A stretch of DNA of 64,000 nucleotides. Source: Hirundichthys speculiger. Lineage: Eukaryota > Chordata > Actinopteri > Beloniformes > Exocoetidae. Positions 11,046-23,443 of this stretch are shown in pieces. Made by a program: the position numbers and the translations under genes. The notes beneath the pieces were generated by a model. The model was not told where the DNA came from and did not search any database. It saw only the letters and a list, made by a program, of their open reading frames with translations. Location: assembly GCA_018398805.1 (NCBI GenBank), contig JAGFBZ010000342.1, forward strand, positions 2,192,001-2,256,000, written 5' to 3'. Each line of letters begins with the position of its first letter. Position 1 is the first letter of the stretch.

Positions 11046-11503
11046 TCAGTTCTGTGGCCCGTTTTTTAATTTCATATTTTTGATCCAAGTCTAAAAGTGA
11101 AATATAAAGAAAACATAAATTTTTTTTGTTTTTTTTTGTGTTAGATTAAGAAACAAAAAATGTAATAAAATGTAACTTTTTAATTTTTTTAATTTTTGAT
11201 TGACAATTGAAAATGGAAAGAATGAATGATACACGGATTGGTAAAGTTACTAAACTTTAACATGGACATGTTAAACATATTTAGATTTACACTAAATATG
11301 TGTTACTGACAAGTGCTGATGTTAAAAGTGTTTGAACAACAAATGGTATGACACTTTAGTTCATATGGCAGCAGAACATTTAAATAAAAGGGCATTTTAC
11401 ACTACTTTTGAATTCATTATTTGATTTTGCGTATACGATGCGATTAATCAGGGAAATCATGCGATTAATCGCGATTAAAATTTTTAATCGTTGCCCAGCC
11501 CTA
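11046..11503 (+). mobile_element. Family A hAT-type element, 5'-truncated copy 3
   Basis: It matches the right half of family A copy 1, from TTCAGTTCTGTGGCCC to the terminal TTGCCCAGCCCTA, in the same orientation. The left terminus is missing, so no duplication can be scored. Confidence 0.8.
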
Positions 11504-13300
11504 GTTTTTACACAAATAACAGAATTTTAAGAGGGTGGTGCCAACGTTTAACACATGACTGTATTCCTTTTAAAAAAAAAAAGGATGTCAGGTTGGTGGA
11601 TATAAGATATGAGGTATCATGTGCTTCAGATGCTCCATAGCTGGACTCGTTCTTTAAAGAACTGACAGGCCGTCCGTCCTCGACCTGAGACGGCAAACAT
11701 GAGCGTAAAGTTGTTTTTCCTCTGATAAATTATGCGGCAAAACTGCTGATACGCGAGGCATGCGGTGGGTTTTTAGGGCGCGTGAACAGCACCTCCGCTC
11801 AGTTAGAGGGAGCTGTCCCGTTTGCGTCTGTGGACACCCCTCAAAGGTCAAACATTCCCCGGCTTTATCTCTCGGCGCCATCGGCGGCCCTGCTGAGTGC
11901 GTGGAGGCGAGGACGTGGGAGACGGACGGAGAGAGCTCCGTTTGCCATCCTCACTTACATCACATCTCGGAGAGGATCCCCCTGAAAAACGCCCGGGGGT
12001 GATGTGGGTTGCGGGGCGCTGCTCTGCCCGCTTCGGCCCCTCCCCTCCGAGAAAGTTCAGGATCCGCCAGCGCCGTATCTGTCAAAGTCACGGCGGTAAT
12101 TTACACTCCAGGGGACAGACTCTGGCGTTGCGGTCCAGCGCTCTCAGATGGAAGAGGCTGAATACCAATCAGCGGTCTGACCCTCCGCGGTCGTTCATCA
12201 AACGGCGTCCTCTCGGGGGGTCAGGAGTTGCGTGCTCCCCGTCCCTTCCCGCGGGGGACTCCGGGAGAGTTATGAGCGAAAGGTTAGAGCCAGAGACGGA
12301 TTGAAATGGAAGAGGGTCTCCACTAATCATCCTGCTGTCCGGAGAGACCTCGCCGGTTCTTCCCAACGATGGTATCTGGCCTTTCGCTCCACGACCAAAC
12401 CCTTGCTACATGTCGCACGCAGCTGTCGACGTCCCAGACGAGATGGCCGGAGCGCATACGTCTCCGTCCAGGCGGGGGGAAGCTGTGGGGATGTTCTGGC
12501 CCCGTCTCTGCTTTTTCAATCAGGACAAGTGTTTTTCCTGGGCACGGCTCCGAGCCCGGGCCGAGCGCGCTCTCGGCCAACCGTAATCCCAATGAAAAGC
12601 CCTCTGCGTGTGAAATGACTGCGTTTTACGGGAGCTGGGAGAGGACTCGGGCCGGGCTGGTTTTGATCTGGGGAGAGGAGTCGAGTCACGGTCTGCTGGT
12701 TTACAGTCAGGCTTTTCTTGGGCTTAGCCAAATGCAGAGGCAGACTTTTTCTTTTTTTTATATCCTCGTTTGAACAAGTCCTTCACAGCGCTGATGTATT
12801 TGTGAGATTATTTCCTTTAGAGGGGGAGGAGGGGGGGTTGTGACAGGTTAACTGATGACGCTCTGCATCTCGATAGTATTGGTTTTTTTTAAAGATCAGC
12901 TTTTGACGAATGAACTCAGCGGTTGAATGGGTGTCTTCAAAGGAGACAAAGGAGGCGAAGCTGTGAAATGAAACGCGTCCCGTAAGTGGCTTTCAGCATT
13001 CAGGAGTCTCCAGAAACATCTGTGACTCAAGCGGCGTCACAGTTCGCGGTCGCGGCTCGGCTCAGAAGTGCACGACGGCTCCCCGGTGGGATTCAGGGAA
13101 AACATCTTCCCCACTTTGACTGAAAACAAGCGGGACGAGGATCAGATTTCACTAACCGGCACATTACGCCCCTTTAATATGCGCCCAAAGCATGTATTTA
13201 AACAATTAAACACGTTGCACACGCAACAATAGTGACTGAGTCTTGACTCCAGAGACGTTGGAACAGTCAAGGCAGCTGATCAGGGTTTTTTTTGTTGTTG

Positions 13301-13301
<1 letters not shown>

Positions 13302-13337
<36 letters not shown>
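13302..13337 (+). repeat. (TG)n microsatellite
   Basis: About 18 uninterrupted TG units, preceded by TTG repeats and ended by CAG. Likely length-polymorphic. Confidence 0.95.
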
Positions 13338-13340
<3 letters not shown>

Positions 13341-13999
13341 CATCTGTTCCCTGTTTAGCCTGGTTTTTGAGGTTGCCCAATAAATGCATCAAGATGATGC
13401 CGTCTTCAAGAGGCGTCCTTTCATCGCCGTAGCGTCTTCACTTGGAGTGCCAACGTACCTCCTTCACGTCCGTCAACTGCGAACACATCGTTTAGCACCT
13501 CGGATATAAGAACCGAGGATATTCAGCGTCTTCCACGGATGAACTCCTGGTCATTCCAACAACCTCCCGCTGACCCTCAAATAAATCTGCATGAAGAGCT
13601 TCACTCGGTCAATGGGGAGCGTTGTTCTTTCAGGAATGCCCCGACAGCTAATAAGATAAGATAAGCGGGAAATTTAATTTAAAGCGGTTGGACAGTTTTA
13701 GTGCTCATTTCTTTGCTATTGGACCGCAAATTAGTCTTCATTTAAAAAGCGATTACTTTGCTAATGGCAGCGAAAACGCCAAGAACCTCCAAGAACCTCA
13801 GAGACGCAACGAACTGAAAGCTTTTCTCGCCCACGTTTGAATGTTCCTTGGCGTTTCTTTTCTTACAGTCCATTGTTTGGTTTCAGGGAAACTGTAGTTT
13901 CGCTGCCGGTGACAGTTTTTAGTTTCAAAAATGTAAACTTGCTTTTGGCCCTCCCATGACCTTTAGGAGATCCAAGTGACGCAACTTCCTGTGGAGCAT

Positions 14000-14033
14000 G
14001 TGACCCTCGGGAATGTTAATGCCCGAGGGTCAC
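14000..14033. repeat. Perfect 12-bp inverted repeat (hairpin)
   Basis: GTGACCCTCGGG (14000-14011) pairs exactly with CCCGAGGGTCAC (14022-14033) across a 10-base loop. The DNA or RNA could form a GC-rich stem. No terminal duplication suggests a MITE. Confidence 0.85.
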
Positions 14034-14053
14034 GTGTCAAATTTTTCAGGAAG

Positions 14054-14084
14054 AGTGGGGACGTTATGGTAACAGCACTGAGTG
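14054..14084 (+). repeat. Direct repeat, left copy
   Basis: ACGTTATGGTAACAGCACTG followed by AGTG occurs here and again at about 14630-14653, preceded in both places by GGAAGAG. The copies are about 575 bp apart and in the same orientation. They may flank an old insertion or mark a local duplication. Confidence 0.7.
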
Positions 14085-14623
14085 ACCTGACCAAGAATGT
14101 ACATTTCAGCTAAAATATTTTAAATGAAGAGCCAGCTGGATACCATGTAGCTCTGAAAAGCTCTGTGAAAGATTATGATTGAAAAACAATCAACTTCCCT
14201 CCCTGAATGCAAATCTGTATTTGCTCCACAGGTCATTCATGTTTTATTAGCCAATTTCATTCGCTGATTAGTAAGTTAGTAGTCTTTAAATGAATAACTG
14301 AATAGTTAAGTAGATGTTAGACTCCAAAGAAAGGAAGGATCTCCTTACAGGCCTGGAGCCCGGGTGGCTGATCAGTAAATCGGGCGTCTCGGCGGAGTTC
14401 CCGTCGATCTCCTGGCTCATCATTTTGAATCATGGCTGTTATTCGCCCATCAGTTGTTGTTGGAGTCGTTGTCAATGCATCCACCGCAGACGGGTTTCCT
14501 TTTTGTTTTTAAATTAGTCTTTGGTTCGTTGTAATTAAGGTCTGGTCTGTGGTTCATTGTACCATCACTCCCACAAGTCAAAGTGTGGTCAGCTGTGTTC
14601 ACTCTTACCAATCTATGAAGGAA

Positions 14624-14655
14624 GAGGGGAACGTTATGGTAACAGCACTGAGTGG
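14624..14655 (+). repeat. Direct repeat, right copy
   Basis: Second copy of the GGAAGAG and ACGTTATGGTAACAGCACTG repeat seen at 14054-14084. The sequence beyond it differs from that beyond the left copy. Confidence 0.7.
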
Positions 14656-14836
14656 TAATTTTGAAGATTAGTGCATGATTAAACAAACATTACGAGTAGT
14701 TGAAGTAAATCAAAGGTGCTCTCCAGCTTTACCCGTTTGTCCAGTGGAGTTACAGCTAATATGGCAGATAGATAACAAACACAGCTAACGCCTGACTCCT
14801 GTTAGCTGGTTTCACAACCATTTTGGTCATCTAATG

Positions 14837-15359
14837 CAGTGGTCCCCAACCTTTTTGTAACTGTGGACCGGTAAACGCTTGACAATTTTTCTGTGGACCA
14901 GAAGGGGAGGGGGGGGGGGGGCTACTTGTTACATTATGCAAAACTATGCACTAATTATGCAAAAAAAAAAAAATCACGCAGAGGGGGCTTGGTACATGGG
15001 AATCACCTGTCATGATAAATCCATATTTCAGTAGGACTCCTGGTATTGGCTGTTAAAAGTTTTCTTGGAAGTCGTAGGCTGTTCTTCTTTCTCTTCACTG
15101 TCCATTTTCCCCTTCACAAGGAAACTTTCCAAAGACGTTTGTTTCTTACTCATTTTGCTAGCTGGGTTAAATTTTGGCCTTCAAGTGACCGAAGATGTAA
15201 CTGAGAAAATCTGGTCATTTTTCAAAATAAAAGATTTTCAAAATAAAAGCTAGTTCAGATTCAATAAATAAATCTTAAACTATTTTTTTCTTGCGCGGCC
15301 CGGTACCAATTGATCCACGACCCGGTACCGGTCCGTGGCCCGGGGGTTGGGGATCATTG
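14837..15359. mobile_element. hAT-type MITE with CAGTGGTCCCCAACC ends
   Basis: The left end CAGTGGTCCCCAACC and right end GGTTGGGGATCATTG are inverted repeats. The flanks ATCTAATG (14829-14836) and GTCTAGTG (15360-15367) match at 6 of 8 positions, as expected for an aged duplication. Internal GGACCGGT-like motifs near both ends belong to this family of Charlie-like hAT elements. No transposase is visible. Confidence 0.85.
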
Positions 15360-18110
15360 GTCTAGTGGGAGAAAAATTTAAATTAGAAAATCCGCAAACG
15401 TTGGTTAAAACGTTGCTCGTACATGTCACGCTGAGACTTGAACAAAGGTGAGATGGTGATCACAGACTGGCTGCGACAGACAATATGAAGGCATGTCTTC
15501 TGACATCCTGTGATGCTCGCAGGAAGATCTGAACGCCAGTTTCCCCCCGCTGGCTTTTACGTACTGGACCAAGCAAGGCCGAGAAACAAACGCGCGCCCT
15601 TACGTACGCAAAACCAGTCTTCCAGAAACCGGCGTTGGACTCGAAGTCGTCTGCCTGAAATGTGACGTAATCCGTGACGTGCGAAGTCGATCGCTCGCAG
15701 CTCGTGATCTAGCACGACTGCGGTGCCGCCCACGCACATCCGGGTTCATTCGGTCCGCAGACTGCGTCCTCCGTCTGAAGATGCAGAACTTCTCTGACTC
15801 CTTTAAATTTGAAGCTTTTTTTTTTGAAGCTGGTGGTCACTTCCTCTCAAGAGCAGAGAAATATGGTTTTTTTCATGATATTTCCCCCTTTTTTCAGTCA
15901 CCTTTAACTCTGCTGATCGTCATCACCAGTCGGCACCGCCAGCGCTCGCTGCAGCTCAGTGAGCTTCTTCCGTTGAGCAACTCCACATCTGCCCCAGTTG
16001 CATCGAGGCTGTTTGAGTTACAGTATATGCTCAGAGCAGATAAATATTGAGGGAAGAAGTAGGCTAATGAAAATGAGTGCGAAAAAATCCCTTTGACTAG
16101 ACTGCATGCGCGGTAAGTAATCCGGCGGAGGTGAGACGGGCCGCGACTGTCAGGAGGAGTTTTCACATTGAGCATTATAGATTGCCTAAGGGCAGAGTTA
16201 AAGCGAACGTTGCGGTGAGGATAACTGATGAGAAAAGTGTTCATGAATGGTAATTTGAGATGGTTTTGAGGGAAGACAATTTTAGCCAGATCTTGGTACA
16301 TAAAGGATGTTCCTTTTGAGGAAAAAAAAATAATAAAGAGGCAGACTTCATGGAAAATGTGGTTTGGTGGTGAAAAAAAATATGTTCCCTGGGGATACAT
16401 CATCGCGATGCGTACTATCCCACTGCATCTAATCTTCTACATGTGTTTTTACTGCCTGGGTACAAGGAGCATTGCTATCGACGCCTTGTTTTTGCCATCT
16501 GTAACCCTAACCCTCCTTAGATTCGGGGTGGAGGGCTCAGAGTGTCACTGAAACAATGGGAAATAAAAGATTCTCATCTTGATTACTAGCAGACTCCTTC
16601 AGCATAAACACTTTGTGGTCAGCTCTGCAGATATTGAGGCTTTCGAAACGGCTCTCAAGCCTCAAACGAAGGCTCGAGGAGCCGCGCATGTCGAACGGGG
16701 TGAGCTGTAATTTCACCGCGTTGGCTTCGAGCTCGGCGTCTTGAGGGAGGGAGCGGCAGCAGCGCCGGCGAAGACAGGATGAAATGATAAAAACCAATCT
16801 TCATCTGCCGTAATGGGTTCCAGCTTCGGCAAGCAGAGAAAGTCAGTTCCCTGGCAAACAGAAGTCTTGTTCCTCTTAATGGGGGGCTAACAAGGCATGT
16901 ACGAGGAAGCTTTCTTAATATCAGGAACATCTTATGAAAGTCATTATCATAATAAGCTGGATCAGTCTGCTAACTCTGGAGGCTGCCCAAGCCCTTCCAC
17001 TTGATGTTCTTGCCATTTGACGTTTTTACTTTTAGAGTTTATTGCATTAATTGCAGTGACAGTGTTGCGGATTATTGCAGATTGTAGGCACGTTATTTTT
17101 CTCAGAGAGATTTGTGTTTCCAGCCCTCGAGCATTAACGCTCATAAAAAGTCGCTCGTCAGAGCCGCTGTATCTGACGCCCGACGCGACTGTTTCTAATA
17201 ACCAGACCGGAGTTGACGACAACTGTCAGACCTCTTTTTATTTTGTTTTTTTTTTTTTGCTTTGGGTTTTTTGTGGATGCAGGGGACTGAGGCTCAAACA
17301 TTTCCAGTCCCTATCCTGATTAGTCTGCGACGCCATACCTGTTCCCGTGAAGATTCTCTCGTTAAACTGGTCTGGTGCCTCTCCTACTCCTGAGCCTATG
17401 GCAATTCGAATTCGAAACAACCCAGATGGCTGCCGTTACATGCTTCGTTACTCTGATTGGTTGAACGCCTGTCCAACGACGTCCGGAGGCAGTTTGGTAC
17501 CCCCACCCCCCCATCCCCGGACATCAAAGCGAAGTTCTTAGTATTGAAGAAGAAAAGAATCGGGGCGGCTGGCCAGGTTGTCTGCTGATACCGATAACCG
17601 ATAAGCAGGCTTTGTGTGTTGTTCGATACCCGATTCCATCCAGCGACCGTTGATGAAGAGATTAAAGGCATCAGGCTTCACTTGAAGCAGCTCAACGGGC
17701 CCCCTACAGGCCTGGAAGTGAAACTGCTATTACCTGCTCTTGTTCTCATTTACTCTTTTTTGCTTAATTCATTGTTGTTGGCGTGCGACATCTTTGCCGT
17801 AAGTGATGCACGGTTACTAGACGGCAGCTGAAACACTGGTTCTTGCCGACAGGACTGCGACAGATGGACGATGCTTCCTAAAAGTAAGCAAATATTCCTC
17901 CAAAGGAATTTGAAATTTATACTTTAATGAGAATTAATTCACGTATTTTCTGCTTTTTGAGAAGCAATAAACCAATAGAAAAAGGTTTTTTGCTTTCATG
18001 ATCACATTGATATAAATGTGCTGAATAGTTTTTCTAATATGAAAATATCGTGGTGAGAAAAAGTGCGTGAACTCGTTAAAGTTAAACGGTTTGCTATGAA
18101 TTTGCTATTA
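15360..18110. other. Intron stretch, no gene supported
   Basis: Several frames of 60-170 codons exist on both strands, including 15894-16403 minus, but none resembles a known protein or is bounded by consistent splice sites. A short CTGATACCGATAACCGATAA piece at 17584-17603 resembles hAT subterminal motifs. Confidence 0.5.
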
Positions 18111-18760
18111 CAGTGATTCCCAAAGTGTGGGCCGTGGCCCCCTGGTGGGCCGTCGTGGTACTGCAGGTGGGCCGTGAGAGGTCATTAAAAATAAACAAAT
18201 ATGTTTTAATCCTCGATTTTTTCAAAAAATATGTTTTTAATTACGGTAAAATATTTATTATATGATTTAAAACATATTCTGAAATAATAAAACAAACCTA
18301 TTGATTCATTCTTCATTCTTTTGGTAAAACATCAAATTTTTGACATAAAGTCGGCATCTTTTGTAGTGAATTTGTAATTTTTATACCACAGCAACTTTTT
18401 GTTCCAAAATCCTGAATTTTTGCCCTAAAAAAAAAAAAAGCAAATTTTTTAAAAATCATGACTTTTTGACAAAAATGACAAACTTTTTCTTGAACAGTCT
18501 GAACTTTTTCGGAATTTCGGCTTTTTTGTTGTAAAAATTACGCAAACCTTTGCAAAATCATGACTTTTTACGTGAAATTGCTGCTCTCCGTTGCCAGCCT
18601 GTCAGAAGTTCATCAGGAATATTCTAGTTATAAGTATATAATTAAGTATATATCAGTATGTGATTGTCTCTGCACGCCCTCTTACAGGCCCGATAAAATG
18701 AGGCGAACCTTGAGATTGACGTTGGTGCTGAACATGAGTAGAATACGCTTTTAGCAGCAT
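18111..18760 (+). mobile_element. Single-ended hAT-type element
   Basis: It begins CAGTGATTCCCAAAGTGTGG followed by GGCCGTGGCCCCCTGGTGGG, a terminus typical of Charlie-like hAT elements in fish. The matching right end was not found, so the right boundary is approximate and the copy is probably truncated. The interior is AT-rich with no transposase visible. Confidence 0.5.
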
Positions 18761-21089
18761 AAAACATAATCTGTCCCTCTGGTGGGACCAAGTGGTATTA
18801 CAAGTATCACCAGACCATCATCAGGGTATTTTCAGCGACTGTCGTCAACACATCAGATCGAAACAGCTGTTTTTCCTGATAGATTCACATTCGTTTCGTT
18901 GATTTTCTCACAGCTTACAGTTTTAAAACAGTAGGTTGCACCCCGAGCCATTTTTAGTCCCGAAACTAGCCAACGAACTAACTAACTAATTTATTGCCTA
19001 CCTTTTTACGCGCTAACCTGTTTCAAAAATGAAATGCTTTGCTATGCCCTCGCTTCAGGTCCCACAGCTGAGACGTGAGTGTTTTTTTTGTTTGTTTTTG
19101 AGGCTGCCCCCTCCTTTGTCCTCTTGGATGCCACATGAGGCTGGTCGAGGCCGCTGCTAACCCTTGGCTGGCCCTCGCGCTCCGCAGGCTGCATTCACCC
19201 CACCCGCCTGCCAAAGCGCGACCGCCAAACCTCAGTCCCATGACCCTCCCTGCGTACACACCATATGTGTATCCCTAAACAGCGGTATCCACAGACAACA
19301 AGGCCGACGGGTTTTCCAGCACTCTGTAACGTACACATTTGCAAAGACGTGCATTTGTCATGCAGATTTAGGAGGCCGAAACCACCCGAACCGCAGATAG
19401 AGTGGCGCAAATGCAGCCTTGCAAAATCTCTCATCTTGCCAGCTTTGTTCTTGTTTATCGTGCTCTTTTTTTATCCGAGACCTTTCATAATTGTGTTTAG
19501 GAGCACGGGGGTTGAATTTCCACCACAGTGCACTAAAAGTGACTCTGAAAGCAAAACGCTTTTTGTGGCATCGGGTTCCACTTTGAAGCTGGCATCCACT
19601 TTCTCCCTTTTAAGCCACGAGGTGGACCTCTGAAACAGCTTTAGCGCAGTTGTGGCGTAATTCGAAACCGGACCCGAGCCGGGGATCACACGAATCGTAA
19701 AACAGTTCCCCTTTCTGTCTTCGGTAATCAATAGCCGTTGAGAATCATCTTTCAGTGACTACAGAGTTTGTTTTTTTTTTGTTTTTTATAAATCTCTTTA
19801 GTCCAGAGCAGCTGTCAGAACAGAAACTCAAAGGTGCCACACTTGACAAAGCGCTCGTGTTTCACGGCACAACATCAGTCCTGGATGTGAAAAGCGACTT
19901 CTGACATCCAGCAGCCGGTTCGGGAACAACGGAGGGATCGGTTTCTGGTCTGGAGAGGGTTTTTTCGTGCGGGCTGACCACGGACGGCCTTTTCTCTGCC
20001 GATGGTGAAGCCGTCGGCCGTCGACGGCCTAAAAGACCAGCTTGATGGATCCGTCTCGGCCTTCTGGGTTGTGGTTTGTGTGATACGTGAGCCGTGCTGA
20101 GGAGGTTTATACCTTTTGATAAAGTCAAAGCAGTACTGAAATATTAACTTAAGGCGTTTTTATTAGTTTTTTTTTTTTAGATGAGACTATAGATAGTACA
20201 CATAAGGATCTGGTTAGTATTTATTTTTTTATTTAAAGGGAGAGTGTGGGAAACTGCTCGGAGAATAAAGGGAATCGTGATCTATGAATAGACGTTCAAC
20301 CCCAGTCTACCAATATTTTTTAACCATAAACATTTGCGAGTGAGTGTGAAGTAAAAAAAAAAATGACAGTACTGTGGAAAATGTTGAGGGATGGACCTTG
20401 AAATGAGCTCAGCAGCATGTGAGTCATGGGGCCAACACCTCTGATCCACCCGTCCTCCTCAACAGACGCCGACTGATATGGGTTTTTTTCTATGTCCGAT
20501 GCAGATTTTTTAAATAAGCTGATGAGCAATTATTGATGCCAACTTTTTTTTGTTATCCAATATAATGGGCTGATATTCTTTCCTATCTAATAAATAACTT
20601 ATATCTCTTTGAAATATAAGATCTTAAGCCTTACTTCTTTCCTCCAAGGTTGCTAGAAACACTGGGCTTCGCTGTTAGCGCCTCACTTCCGTCAGTCTGG
20701 GTGAAAACACAGGTTGAGGCCCCCTGGTGTTCAACCGAGGGAAGTGCACTTCTTTGCTCATTCCCAACGCACGCGAGGCAAACAAGACTTCGGAAAACAA
20801 TGGTTGAGGGAGGAGCTTCGTGGCAACATCATAGATTACGGGGATAGAAATGTCAAGGGATCATGGATGTGCGAGCAAGTGGAAATGAGGCGTTGGATCC
20901 GTGCTTATCCACATGAGCGTCTGCAGATGTGCTCGCTGGCTGCTGCTGATCATTAGTTTGCGTGACGACTTGAACAGACTTATGACAAGATTGCAGTGAC
21001 CGGATGGCGATGCCTGTCCAAACGGTCCTTTTTATGCACGCTCTGTACGCATACAAAGTTAAAACAGCCTACCTTTGTTTACAGGAACC
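18761..21089. other. Intron stretch with one repeat scrap, no gene
   Basis: No exon is supported. About 20463-20600 (GACTGATATGGG to GGGCTGATATTC) looks like an eroded scrap of a hAT-type element with GATAT motifs. Poly-T and poly-A runs are scattered through it. Confidence 0.5.
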
Positions 21090-21097
21090 ATATCCAC

Positions 21098-21467
21098 TAG
21101 GGGTGTGAAAAAAAATCGATTTGTCAATATATCGCAATTTTCGGCTGCCCAATATAATATCGATTTTTAGCTCCTAATATTTATATCGTCAGTATGTTGT
21201 AATGGTTACTTAAATGTGCAAAAACACTAATAATAAACAATAAATAGGTTGTTTTGAAGCAAATAGTTTTGTCTCAATTTGTCCTCTGAATGATCAATAT
21301 CATCTGATGAACATATACAGCAACTTGATTTTTCATCTCTACTTTTAATTTTGATATTAACTGGGTAGAATATCGCATTATATTGTGATATTGTGATAAT
21401 ATCGTATCGTGACCCAAGTATCATGATACATATCGTATTGCGAGTTCCTTGCCAATACTCACCCCTA
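21098..21467. mobile_element. hAT-type MITE, family B, copy 1 (intact)
   Basis: 370 bp, with left end TAGGGGTGTGAAAAAAAATC and right end CAATACTCACCCCTA (inverted TAGGGGTG). The 8-bp duplication ATATCCAC is perfect (21090-21097 and 21468-21475). ATATCG motifs crowd both subterminal regions. Other copies are at 29711, 44663, 47591, 49381 and 51779. This copy is the reference for the family's boundaries. Confidence 0.95.
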
Positions 21468-21475
21468 ATATCCAC

Positions 21476-22096
21476 ACGATCACGTAAGTGGAACGACTGA
21501 GTTTAGTCAGAGGCTGAAAAAGGCGACTTAATCCGACGGAGGTCGGTTGCTCCAAGTGCTGACGCTAGTTGCCATTTATTCAGTTCCAACTGAAAACGTC
21601 TGAATCACGTCATTTTGGGTCTTTGATAGATGTTTGAGCTCTTGACCATCTAATGGTTGACTTTGGGTTGTTTTAACATAGAAACACATGAAGCCACATC
21701 AAAGGTGGAGTCATGCAGAAAAACATCTAATGGCTCTGAATGACGATGTCATCAAGTGCCGTTTAATGACTGAGTCTACTTTTGGGTTTTGGGTTTTTTT
21801 TTTTTTTGGATACTTGTTGCTGGCATGCACATATATTTTTCAAGCACATAGATTTTGAAATTTCCATCTCTTGCTACTCTTTGAGTTGTGGAGACAGTCG
21901 AGAAGCCGAAGCTTCGCCCGGCGCACCGTTCAGACGCAATCGATTGGACTCAACTAGCGACAGTGAAATGAATGGACGGGCCTGTAAATCTCGCCTCTGC
22001 CCTGCTACAGTTGGTTCTGCACTGGTGGAAATGGCTGTGAACAGGAAAGGGACTACAACCGCTTCTCGAGAGATAATTCTTGCGAAGTGAATGGGC
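21476..22096. other. Intron stretch, nothing recognised
   Basis: No gene. The frame at 21782-22090 has no recognised product and no convincing splice context. Confidence 0.5.
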
Positions 22097-22104
22097 ATGA
22101 CAGG

Positions 22105-22534
22105 TAGAGCTGAGCGATTTTATCGATTCTGTGATATATATCGATATTTTATTTCTTCAGAGAGTATCGATTTTTCAGCCATGGGTATCGATATTCTAAG
22201 CTTCTTTCAAAACCCCCGTGTCCCACCTTTAAAAGCTTGAAAGCAACAATTTGCACTGTTTAAATAAAAGAAACTTATTTTTCTCAACAAATCTTTTATT
22301 CATTTTGTCCAGCATTTGCAAGCTGCCTGTCAGCCATATAATGTGTAATTGATGCTTTCAGTTCAATAAATTCAAACAAAGTCACTGGAACACTCACAAG
22401 ATGTCACCAAAATCACTTTGTCCCTTTAAAATCTTTCAGAAAATGATGTAAATGTATTGTAAGATGAATATCGATACATGCCGAATATCGTGTATCGTAT
22501 TATATCACGATATTAGTGTATCGCTACAGCCCTA
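22105..22534. mobile_element. hAT-type MITE, family C, copy 1
   Basis: 430 bp from TAGAGCTGAGCGATTTTATC to GCTACAGCCCTA; the ends are imperfect inverted repeats (TAGRGCTG-AGCGAT). The flanks ATGACAGG (22097-22104) and ATGACCGG (22535-22542) match at 7 of 8 bases. The middle block (CCCCCGTGTCCCACC to CAAGATGTCACCAAAATCAC) is shared with copies at 39008, 41305, 45779, 51107 and 63258. Confidence 0.92.
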
Positions 22535-22542
22535 ATGACCGG

Positions 22543-23435
22543 CCAGGACAAGGTGGCCTCCTCTGCAGGTATGCATGCTGTATACTGTATTGTCTGGCCA
22601 GTTTTCCGCAGCCTTTTGGTGTCTTTGGATTTTTATAGGAATAAAACCTGCACATAAACTCTGAGAATGACACTTCTGGCTGACTGCTATTGTCATTAGC
22701 CGAAGCGGTAATTCCCCGCGAATTAAGCAGAGCTGTTAAAAACTTTCTCCTGAAAACAGGGAGAAATAAATGTTTTTGAAGCTGCCAAATAAAACGCTTG
22801 CCTGCCAGGTAGCCGTAATCGACGAGGCAGAAATCTCTGCGCCGCTCGAGCGGCGCTGAACCTCCCCGCTCCTCTCGGCCTTCGCCGCTGCCGCGACTCT
22901 GCCGGGCCTTGATTATTATTCTAAGTGCCAAGCACCTCGCAAAAAAACCAATAGAGATTCATTAGCTTGGCAGCCCTGGCGCTGGACCCCGACAGGAGTC
23001 ACGGCGCAGAGTCTTTCCATCTCCACGCATGGCCGCTCCAGCTATAAAATACAATAATATGCAAAGAGAATTCTGGGTCAGAACGGGGCCGAGCGCGGAC
23101 TACCTGGTGTGTGCGCGCGGCGGGAGGAGATCAGCGTGTGATTCTCACCTCATATCCACCTCAGTGGGGGAGAGTGGGAGCCGGCGTGGGGGGGCTTGAA
23201 GGATTTAGGACTCAGGGGAGGTCACATGACAGCCTTTACTCACAGGTGCAGTTACAGCGTTCGGTCCTGAGGTGAAGCCACAGCGAGGCCATTGTTCAGA
23301 GAGGCTCAAGCGTGCTGTCAGAGAGCTCCTGACGCTCGGCCTTCGTGAGATCCTCGTGAAAGTGCAGCGAGGGATTTCACGACCCGCTTTGCAACCCGTC
23401 CACATTCTTCTTACACTTTGCTGGATTTATAAATG
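22543..23435. other. Unique intron sequence, possible conserved non-coding block
   Basis: No repeat family or gene was recognised. About 22560-22990 is non-repetitive, of mixed composition, and contains short AT-rich homeodomain-like cores (GAATTAAGC, TTCATTAGCT). This resembles vertebrate conserved non-coding elements, but conservation cannot be seen from one genome. Confidence 0.3.
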
Positions 23436-23443
23436 TTTGGAAG

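Larger units (their letters stand above)
11504..14836. other. Intron stretch with a CpG-rich block, no gene supported
   Basis: About 11690-12690 is unusually GC- and CpG-rich for this intron and opens several long overlapping frames on both strands. None has splice signals or a recognised product. It could be an intronic CpG island or an old repeat. A (TG)n microsatellite and a perfect hairpin follow and are listed separately. Confidence 0.4.

Noticed and set aside
11897..12618. Long overlapping frames on both strands in the CpG-rich block
   Set aside because: Open frames in several registers at once reflect base composition; no domain or splice context.
15894..16403. 169-codon minus frame
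   Set aside because: No recognised protein, and no splice sites or promoter signals around it.
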